Shown piece by piece: positions 58,128 to 64,000 of a DNA stretch of 64,000 nucleotides. Made by a program: the position numbers and the translations under genes. This stretch comes from CAWDBV01 sp963800705 (lineage in GTDB: Bacteria > Actinomycetota > Thermoleophilia > Solirubrobacterales > 70-9): NCBI GenBank assembly GCA_963800705.1, contig CAWDBV010000005.1:372001-436000 (forward strand), read 5' to 3'. Each line of letters starts with the position of its first letter. The first letter of the stretch is position 1. Under the pieces are notes generated by a model. The model saw only the letters and a list, made by a program, of their open reading frames with translations, ran no database searches and was not told the origin of the DNA.

Positions 58128-58553
58128 ATGCCGGCGAGGTCAGCAGAAGCTCAGTGGAAAGGAAACCTGCCCGAGGGGAGCGGGACGATGTCGTTCGGGA
58201 GCGGCGCATTCGAGGGCCAGTATTCGTTCGCGTCGCGGTTCGAGGAGGGCGAGGGCACGAATCCCGAGGAGCTGATCGCCGCCGCCCACGCGGGCTGCTA
58301 CTCGATGTTCCTCGCCAACGTGCTCAGCGAGGCCGGCCACGAGCCCGACTCGGTGCAGACGACCGCGAAGATCTCGCTCGAGAAGGGCGACGACGGCTTC
58401 TCGATCACCCGCAGCGACCTGGCGTCGAAGGTCACGGTCAGCGGGCTCGAGGACGCCGAGTTCCAGGAGCACGCGAACACGGCCAAGGAGGGCTGTCCGG
58501 TCTCACGCGCCCTGGGCGCGATCGAGATCGGCCTCGACGCTCAGATGGCCTAG
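58128..58553 (+). CDS. OsmC/Ohr-family peroxiredoxin
   Basis: The 141-aa protein has the two reactive cysteines of the family in A-A-A-H-A-G-C-Y-S-M-F-L-A (helix) and K-E-G-C-P-V-S-R-A-L. G-T-N-P-E-E-L-I-A-A matches the OsmC subgroup, which reduces organic hydroperoxides. ATG 58128 follows GGAAAGGAG; earlier in-frame codons overlap the divergent fadD start. Confidence 0.92.
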   Translation: MPARSAEAQWKGNLPEGSGTMSFGSGAFEGQYSFASRFEEGEGTNPEELIAAAHAGCYSMFLANVLSEAGHEPDSVQTTAKISLEKGDDGFSITRSDLASKVTVSGLEDAEFQEHANTAKEGCPVSRALGAIEIGLDAQMA

Positions 58554-58563
58554 GACATAGGGC

Positions 58564-59736
58564 CTAGCGGACGCCGAACCCGTCGCCGGTGAGCCGGCCG
58601 ATGTCGTTCGATAGCCCGATGAAGAACAGGAAGATGACGAGCATGAAGCCGACCACCCCGGCTCGCTCCATGACGCTGAACGGGACCGGGCGGCCCCTGA
58701 CCTTCTCGACCAGGCTCCAGAAGATGTGGCCGCCGTCGAGCGGCAGGAACGGGAACAGGTTGATGAGACCGAGCGAGAGGCTGATCACGGCGAGCAGCGT
58801 CAGCGCGGTGCGGGCGTCGAACTCGATCGCCTGGCGGGTGACCTCGTAGCTGCCGACCACGCCCGAGATCTGCTCGCGCTGCTCTGACTCGAAGATCCGC
58901 GCGATCACCGAGATCGTCTGGGTCGAGATCTGCCACATGAAGTCGGCCGAGATCCGCGCCGCCTCGGGGACCGAGGGGTTGACGGGCGTGGTCCCGAACG
59001 CGAACCCGAGCCGGGTTCGCTTCAGCTGCTCGTCGTAGGTCGGGGTGATCTGGAGCGTCACGGGCTCCCCCTTGCGCTCGACGATCACCGTCGCCGGTGT
59101 CGTGGCCGCGCACCCGTTGGTGGGCTCACCGGGGCACTTGTGCGCCGAGATCGCCTCGGCGAGGTCGAGCTGTTCGCCCTTGACGCCGTCGACCGAGACG
59201 AGCTTGTCGCCCGGCAGCATCTTGCCCGCCGCGGCGCCGTTCGCCTCGACCTTCTCGATGCCCGAGGAGGCCTCCTGGACGCCGAAGGCGAGCGCGAACA
59301 GGAGCACGAAGGCGAGCGCGATGTTGACGAATGGCCCTGCGGCGATCACGACGATCCGCTTCCAGACCGGCTGGTTGTAGTAGGCGCGCTCGACCACGTC
59401 AGGAGGCAGCGGGTGGACGCCATCGGTCCCCTCGGGTCCCTGCCCGGCGCTCTCGATCGCGGTCAGCGGATCCGGGCGCGTGCGGCGCTCGTCGGCAGGC
59501 ACCTGCTCGGGATGAACCTCGTCCGGGTTCATCCCGGTGATCTTCACGAAGCCCCCGAGCGGGATCGCCCCGACGCCGTACTCGGTCTCGCCGATCTTCT
59601 TCGAGAACAGCTTCGGCGGGAAGAAGAGGAAGAAGCGCTCGACCCGCATCCCGACTTTCTTCGCGGCCACGAAGTGCCCGAACTCGTGCAGGATGATCAG
59701 CACCGCGAAGCCCGCGAAGGCGAGTAGCCAGCTCAT
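58564..59736 (-). CDS. rseP: Site-2 intramembrane zinc metalloprotease RseP/MmpA
   Basis: ATG 59736 overlaps the dxr stop (ATGA). The 390-aa protein has the zinc motif H-E-F-G-H (His17-His21) in the first helix, F-F-P-P-K-L-F-S and G-A-I-P-L-G-G-F-V-K-I-T-G-M beside it, a PDZ domain (about residues 180-260), and N-L-F-P-F-L-P-L-D-G-G-H with the third zinc ligand. It cleaves anti-sigma factors or signal peptides in the membrane. It closes the conserved tsf-to-rseP cluster. Confidence 0.94.
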   Translation of the reverse strand: MSWLLAFAGFAVLIILHEFGHFVAAKKVGMRVERFFLFFPPKLFSKKIGETEYGVGAIPLGGFVKITGMNPDEVHPEQVPADERRTRPDPLTAIESAGQGPEGTDGVHPLPPDVVERAYYNQPVWKRIVVIAAGPFVNIALAFVLLFALAFGVQEASSGIEKVEANGAAAGKMLPGDKLVSVDGVKGEQLDLAEAISAHKCPGEPTNGCAATTPATVIVERKGEPVTLQITPTYDEQLKRTRLGFAFGTTPVNPSVPEAARISADFMWQISTQTISVIARIFESEQREQISGVVGSYEVTRQAIEFDARTALTLLAVISLSLGLINLFPFLPLDGGHIFWSLVEKVRGRPVPFSVMERAGVVGFMLVIFLFFIGLSNDIGRLTGDGFGVR

Positions 59737-60879
59737 GCGGGGGCGAGCTCCTCGACCAGGCCGGCGGCGTGCGGCCGGGCCGCTTCGTCGACCTCGAACA
59801 GCTGATCGAAGTGGGCGACGGGCTGCGCGGGCAGCGCCTCGAGGCTGCGCTCGATCACGTCCGGGATCCCGGTGAAGCCGAGCCGGCCGTCGAGGAAGGC
59901 CTCGACCGCGACCTCGTTGGAGGCGTTGAGGACGCAGGGCGCGGTGCCGCCGGCCTCCCCCGCCTCGCGGGCGAGGCGGAGCGCCGGGAAGCCGTCGGTG
60001 TCGGGGCGCTCGAAGGTGAGCTCGCCGACATCCGCGAGGTCGAGTGTCTCGAGCTCGACGTCGGTGCGCTCGGGGTAGTTGAGCGCGTAGGAGATCGGGA
60101 CCTTCATGTCGGGATAGCCGAGGTGCGCGATCGAGGCGCCGTCGTTGAGGTGGACGAGCCCGTGGACGATCGACTGCGGGTGGACGACGACGTCGATTCG
60201 CTCGTAGGGGACCGCCGAACAGGTGGTGGGCCTCGATCACTTCCAGTCCCTTGTTGAGGAGGGTCGCGGAGTCGATCGTGATCTTGCCGCCCATCTCCCA
60301 GGTCGGGTGGGCGAGCGCCTCTTCGCGGGTGACCTGGTCGAGGTCGGTGCGGCCGCGGAACGGCCCGCCCGACGCAGTGACGACGAGGCGGTCGACGGTG
60401 CCCGGATGCTCGCGGCGGATCAGCTGGTGGAGCGCGGAGTGCTCGGAGTCGACCGGGATCAGCTGCGCGTCGGTGGCCTCGGCGAGCGCAGTCACAAGCT
60501 CGCCGCCGATCACCAGCGACTCCTTGTTGGCGAGCGCGACGTCGATCCCCTCGCTGAGCGCGACGATCGTCGGGCCTAGGCCCGCCGCGCCGACGATCGA
60601 GTTCAGGACCAGGTCGGGCGCAGAATCGCCGATCAGCTCGCGGATCCCCTCCTCCCCGCTCAGCACGACGCCGTCCCAGGCGCTCTTTGCCTCGGCGGCT
60701 GCGTCGGGGTCGGAGATCGCGACCGCCGGGGCGCCGTGCTTCTGGGCCTGGGCGAGCGCCGCCTCCCAGCTCGTCTCGGCGCAGAGGCCGGCGAGCGCGA
60801 GGTCTTCGCGGGCGGAGATCACCTCGAGGGCCTGGGTGCCGACCGACCCGGTCGAGCCGAGAATCAGGACGCGTTTCAC
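59733..60879 (-). CDS. dxr: 1-deoxy-D-xylulose 5-phosphate reductoisomerase, frameshifted
   Basis: Dxr makes MEP, the committed step of the isoprenoid pathway. The N-terminal frame has the NADPH loop L-G-S-T-G-S-V-G, A-N-K-E-S-L-V, P-V-D-S-E-H-S-A and T-A-S-G-G-P-F-R. At H-H-L-F-G-G the frame is lost; the next frame continues V-P-Y-E-R-I-D-V-V-V-H-P-Q-S and the C-terminal domain to a stop at 59733. One extra C at 60212-60213 (plus strand) explains it. Because of this shift the N-terminal frame runs on artificially into rseP. Sequencing error is favoured, since the pathway is normally essential. Confidence 0.92.
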
Positions 60880-60909
60880 CGGGGAAAGTCTAGGGACGCG
60901 GGTTCGCGG

Positions 60910-61974
60910 CTAGTAAACGAAAGCAACCGAGAGATAGAACCCGACGACGACCGTGAAGACGACCGCGTCGAGGCGGTCAATCAGCCCTCCGTGGGGCCCG
61001 AAGATCCGGCCTGTGTCCTTGACGTCGCAGTCGCGCTTGATCATCGATGCGAACAGGTCGCCGATCGGCGCCAGCGCCGCGACGCACATCCCCATCAGCA
61101 GGGCGTCGATGCCGCTCAGCCAGTCCTGGTAGAGCCCGGCGAGCCAGAAGCCGAGCGTGCCGCCGATGAAGCCGCCGATCAGGCCCTCGACGGTCTTGTT
61201 GGGCGAGATCCGCGGCGCCAGCTTGCGGCTGCCGAACATCTTTCCGGCCGCGTAGGCGGCGGTGTCGCCGACGAAGGTCGCGACGAGCACGTCGATCAGC
61301 AGGGCGCCGCCGTGCAGCGGCAGCTCGCGGAGCAGGACCGCGTGCGAGAAGCCGAGCCCCAGCCAGAGGATCCCGAGCAGCGTGATCGCGATCGAGTAGG
61401 TGATGTTGTCGCGCGTCTCGCGCCGGATCGCGAACAGGAAGACGAGCGGGAAGCCGCAGGCGACCGCCCCGAGCACCGAATAGCTCGAGCCGAAGAAGGC
61501 CGCGATCACCATCCCGGCCAGGGTCAGGTACGCGGGCCACTCGAACGGACGGGCGCGCTCGGTCATCGCGAAGAACTCGCGCAGGCCGACGATTCCGAGC
61601 GCCAGCATCGAGGCCGCGAACACCGGGCCGCCGATCGCGATGATCGTGATCGCAAAGATCACCCACGGGATCGCCCATAGCACCCGGCGCGTGGTCTCGC
61701 CCCGCAGGAATGCGAAGCTCGGCAGACGGCCCTTCGACTCCGAGTCCGGCTCCTCGGGCGGCTCGGACTCGGTGAACGATTCCGGCTCGAGGTCGGGCTC
61801 GGGCTCGGCGTCGGGCTCCTGCCCGGGCCCGGGGTTGGGTGTCGACGGCGGCGAGTCAAACGGCGCCAGGTCCTCGATGTCGAGCGCCTCGTTGAGCCGC
61901 CGCGCGCCGGTCGCCGGCTCCGAGCGCCGGCCCTCCTGCTTCTCCTCCTGCTCCTCGAATTCGGCCGGCGTCAC
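60910..61974 (-). CDS. cdsA: Phosphatidate cytidylyltransferase with acidic N-terminal extension
   Basis: CdsA makes CDP-diacylglycerol from phosphatidate and CTP. GTG 61974 overlaps the uppS stop (GTGA). After a disordered extension of about 110 residues very rich in Glu, Pro and Ser come about seven membrane helices and the C-terminal signature L-A-P-I-G-D-L-F-A-S-M-I-K-R-D-C-D-V-K-D-T-G, close to S-x3-R-x4-K-D-x4. The extension is not part of typical CdsA (about 260-280 aa). Confidence 0.93.
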   Translation of the reverse strand: MTPAEFEEQEEKQEGRRSEPATGARRLNEALDIEDLAPFDSPPSTPNPGPGQEPDAEPEPDLEPESFTESEPPEEPDSESKGRLPSFAFLRGETTRRVLWAIPWVIFAITIIAIGGPVFAASMLALGIVGLREFFAMTERARPFEWPAYLTLAGMVIAAFFGSSYSVLGAVACGFPLVFLFAIRRETRDNITYSIAITLLGILWLGLGFSHAVLLRELPLHGGALLIDVLVATFVGDTAAYAAGKMFGSRKLAPRISPNKTVEGLIGGFIGGTLGFWLAGLYQDWLSGIDALLMGMCVAALAPIGDLFASMIKRDCDVKDTGRIFGPHGGLIDRLDAVVFTVVVGFYLSVAFVY

Positions 61975-62648
61975 GACCGCGCTCCAAACCGGCGCTTGCG
62001 TGCCTCGAACTCCTTCAGCGAGGCCTGGAACGCCTCGCGGTCGAAGTCCGGCCACAGCTCGGGCCTGAACACGAACTCCGAATACGCGCATTGCCAGAGA
62101 AGGTAGTTGGAAATCCGCTGCTCGCCACTGGTTCTGATCAAAAGGTCGGGATCGTGCATCTGCGGTGCGTAGAGGCCTTTCGCGAACTCCTCCTCCCCAC
62201 CGCCCTTGTAGCTCTCGGCGGCGTCCAGGATCTCGGCCCGGCCTCCGTAGTTGAAGGCGACGAAGAGCGTGATCCGCTCGTTGGCCTCGGTCTTCTGCTC
62301 GGCCCAGTCCATCTTGGAGACCAGCTCGGCGCCGATGCCTTCGCGGCGGCCGATGAACCGCATCCGCACGCCCTCGTCGTCGAGCTCGGGAGTCTCGCGG
62401 TCGATCCGCTCACCGAACATCTTCATCAGGCCCCGCACCTCTTCCGCGGGCCGGGTCCAGTTCTCGGTCGAGAACGAGTACACGGTCAGTTCCTCGATCC
62501 CGAACTCGACCGCGTCCTTGAGCCGTGCCTTGACGACGTCGGCGCCGGCGCCGTGGCCTTCGATCGCCGGCAGGCTGCGCTGCTCGGCCCAGCGGCCGTT
62601 GCCGTCGGTGATGATGGCGACGTACTTAGCCGCCTCGGCGGAGGTCAC
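61971..62648 (-). CDS. uppS: Isoprenyl diphosphate synthase, undecaprenyl type
   Basis: This cis-prenyltransferase builds the C55 carrier used for peptidoglycan. The 225-aa protein has I-T-D-G-N-G-R-W-A (Asp15; most homologues read M-D-G-N-G), G-H-G-A-G-A-D, Y-S-F-S-T-E-N-W-T-R-P and R-T-S-G-E-Q-R-I-S-N-Y-L-L-W-Q, with the final F-R-P-E-L-W-P-D-F motif. GTG 62648 overlaps the frr stop. Confidence 0.94.
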   Translation of the reverse strand: MTSAEAAKYVAIITDGNGRWAEQRSLPAIEGHGAGADVVKARLKDAVEFGIEELTVYSFSTENWTRPAEEVRGLMKMFGERIDRETPELDDEGVRMRFIGRREGIGAELVSKMDWAEQKTEANERITLFVAFNYGGRAEILDAAESYKGGGEEEFAKGLYAPQMHDPDLLIRTSGEQRISNYLLWQCAYSEFVFRPELWPDFDREAFQASLKEFEARKRRFGARS

Positions 62649-63214
62649 TAGACCTCCAGGATCTCTTCCTCTTTGCCTTTCAGCAGAGAGTCGATCTCGC
62701 CGATGGCTTTGTCGGTCGCCTTCTGCAGCTCCGACTCGGCGCGGCGCTCGTCGTCCTCGCCGGCATCGCCCTCCTTCTTCAGCTCGCGGAGGTCGTTGAG
62801 GCAGTCGTGTCGCACGTTGCGGATCGCGATCCTGCCCTCCTCGGCGACGCCGTGGACGACCTTGACGAGCTCCTTGCGGCGCTCCTCGGTGAGATCGGGG
62901 ATCTGCAGACGGATCACGTTGCCGTCGTTGTTCGGGGTCAGGCCGACGTCGGACTCGAGCACCGCCTTCTCGATCGCGGAGATCGAGGACTTGTCGAACG
63001 GCGTAACGGTCAGCAGGCGAGCGTCGGTGGCCGAGATCTGGGCGAGCTGCTGGAGCGGCGTCTCGGTGTCGTAGTAGTCGACGATGATGCGGTCGAGCAG
63101 ATGCGGCGAGGCGCGGCCGGTGCGGACGGTGGCGAACTCGTTGCGCGTCGACTCGACGGACTTGCCCATCCGCTCCGTGGCGTCTACCAGTAGCTCGTCG
63201 GTCAGCTCGCTCAT
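62648..63214 (-). CDS. frr: Ribosome recycling factor
   Basis: RRF with EF-G splits the post-termination ribosome. The 188-aa protein reads E-F-A-T-V-R-T-G-R-A-S-P-H-L-L-D, Y-Y-D-T-E-T-P-L-Q-Q-L-A-Q-I and R-N-V-R-H-D-C-L-N-D-L-R-E-L-K-K, the standard RRF helices. Its start overlaps the pyrH stop by 4 nt. Confidence 0.96.
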   Translation of the reverse strand: MSELTDELLVDATERMGKSVESTRNEFATVRTGRASPHLLDRIIVDYYDTETPLQQLAQISATDARLLTVTPFDKSSISAIEKAVLESDVGLTPNNDGNVIRLQIPDLTEERRKELVKVVHGVAEEGRIAIRNVRHDCLNDLRELKKEGDAGEDDERRAESELQKATDKAIGEIDSLLKGKEEEILEV

Positions 63215-63936
63215 GAGACCAGGGTCCCTACTCGCTCACCCGAAACGATCCTATCTATGTTCTGCTCGTCGGCCATGTTGAAGACGTAGATCGGCAGGTC
63301 GTTGTCCATGCAGAGCGAGAGCGCGGTCGAGTCCATCACCTTGAGTCCCTTCTCGATCGCCTCCATGTGGCCGACCTCGGGCAGGAACTTGGCGTCCGAG
63401 TTCTTCGAAGGGTCGTCGTCGTAGACGCCCTCGACGCCGTTCTTGGCCATCAGGATCGCGTCGGCGTGGATCTCGAGCGCGCGCAGCGCCGCGGCCGTGT
63501 CGGTGGTGAAGAACGGGTTTCCGGTCCCGGCGGCGAAGATCACGATCCGTCCCTTCTCGAGGTGACGGATGGCACGGCGGCGGATGTAGGGCTCGGCGAC
63601 CTCGGTCACCCCCATCGCCGACATCACGCGGGTGTGCGAGCCGACCTTCTCGAGCGCGTCCTGGAGCGTGAGCGCGTTCAGGACTGTGGCCAGCATCCCC
63701 ATGTAGTCGGCGGTGGCGCGGTCCATGCCGGCCGCGGCGCCCTCGAGCCCGCGGTAGATGTTGCCGGCCCCGACCACGATCGAGACGCCGACCCCGCGCT
63801 CGGTCACCGCATGGACCTGGCGCGCGATCCGCTCGATCTGGACCGGGTCGGTCCCGTACTCCAGCGATCCCATCAACGCCTCGCCGGAGAGCTTCAGCAG
63901 GACGCGGCTGAAGCGCGGCTCGGAGTTCGAGGACAC
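63211..63936 (-). CDS. pyrH: Uridylate kinase
   Basis: PyrH phosphorylates UMP to UDP. The 241-aa amino-acid-kinase-fold protein has V-L-L-K-L-S-G-E-A-L-M-G, V-V-G-A-G-N-I-Y-R-G, A-D-Y-M-G-M-L-A-T-V-L-N-A and G-T-G-N-P-F-F-T-T-D-T-A-A. It follows tsf by 7 nt in the conserved translation and lipid cluster. Confidence 0.96.
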   Translation of the reverse strand: MSSNSEPRFSRVLLKLSGEALMGSLEYGTDPVQIERIARQVHAVTERGVGVSIVVGAGNIYRGLEGAAAGMDRATADYMGMLATVLNALTLQDALEKVGSHTRVMSAMGVTEVAEPYIRRRAIRHLEKGRIVIFAAGTGNPFFTTDTAAALRALEIHADAILMAKNGVEGVYDDDPSKNSDAKFLPEVGHMEAIEKGLKVMDSTALSLCMDNDLPIYVFNMADEQNIDRIVSGERVGTLVS

Positions 63937-63943
63937 CTCGGGC

Positions 63944-64000
63944 CTACTCCTCCTCGCCGATCTCGAAGCGGACGAAGCGGCCGATCTGGATGTTCTCGCC
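63944..64000 (-). CDS. tsf: Elongation factor Ts, C-terminal fragment
   Basis: Only the last 18 codons are in the window. They read G-E-N-I-Q-I-G-R-F-V-R-F-E-I-G-E-E-E followed by TAG, the usual EF-Ts end. Position upstream of pyrH and frr supports the call. Confidence 0.85.
   Translation of the reverse strand, partial: GENIQIGRFVRFEIGEEE

Noticed and set aside
58564..60879. A single 771-residue Dxr-RseP fusion reading frame
   Set aside because: The middle is an Arg/Pro-rich out-of-frame reading of dxr. The true dxr C-terminus and the rseP ATG are both visible in their own frames, so the fusion is an artefact of the frameshift.
1..64000. tRNA, rRNA, prophage, transposase or CRISPR loci
   Set aside because: Scanning by eye found no T-loop-like GTTCGA context with matching stems, no transposase or integrase motifs, and no regularly spaced repeats. 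A tool search could still find a missed tRNA.

Overview
The window is high-GC DNA from an actinobacterium. The best guess is class Thermoleophilia (Solirubrobacterales-like). This rests on the MurT/GatD lipid II amidation pair, an RsiG-type anti-sigma factor, a SigF-type partner-switching module, many CSLREA or Lys-tailed secreted proteins, and the prevalence of apparently leaderless genes (TAnnnT placed 6-9 nt before the start codon). No rRNA, tRNA, CRISPR array, insertion sequence or prophage was recognised.

Layout. 1-2.2 kb: the end of a sulfatase, hflX and dut. 2.5-7.9 kb (minus): lemA, then an overlapping run with a small basic protein, gatD, a methyltransferase, murT, a lipid kinase and a second methyltransferase; its core amidates lipid II. 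7.9-12.6 kb: a secreted cyclophilin, Bcp, a hydrolase, two tandem PASTA-like secreted paralogues and a DUF72 protein. 12.6-18.8 kb: a ferritin-like gene, then sigma factor, anti-sigma, anti-anti-sigma and PP2C phosphatase, followed by YihY and DUF389 membrane proteins. Three promoters of the form GTTT-N15-17-GGGTA lie in this block. 18.9-24 kb: a decayed patch (LAGLIDADG endonuclease relic, internally deleted P450), a secreted repeat protein, CcdA, a frameshifted dinB, and an RlpA-like protein behind a c-di-AMP riboswitch. 24-33 kb: a wax ester/triacylglycerol synthase with a perfect CRP-like site, a CSLREA protein, a YdjC deacetylase, a K+ channel, YccF, NAD synthetase, a thioesterase and an HTH-TM-RskA-like protein. 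33.3-40 kb (minus): an operon of rsiG, FHA, MerR, SRPBCC and FAD oxidase genes, then pgsA-like, proS and a hypothetical. 40-56 kb: a large block of secreted proteins interrupted by ispG and including a CopC-CopD/multicopper oxidase pair. 56-64 kb: long-chain acyl-CoA synthetase, OsmC, and the conserved cluster tsf-pyrH-frr-uppS-cdsA-dxr-rseP.

Most striking: at least seven unrelated secreted proteins end in the same Cys-bracketed Lys/Arg tail (C-K-K-G-R-K-L-K-x-G-K-C plus basic residues), and others carry looser versions. In three genes the tail is identical over about 40 bp of DNA. This looks like a shared C-terminal sorting or wall-binding tag.

Quality caution: six genes (dinB, a metalloprotease, a beta-helix protein, copCD, a beta-propeller protein, dxr) contain single-base frameshifts whose correction restores a full-length protein. 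Several sit in short C or G runs and dxr is normally essential, so sequencing or assembly error is more likely than gene loss.
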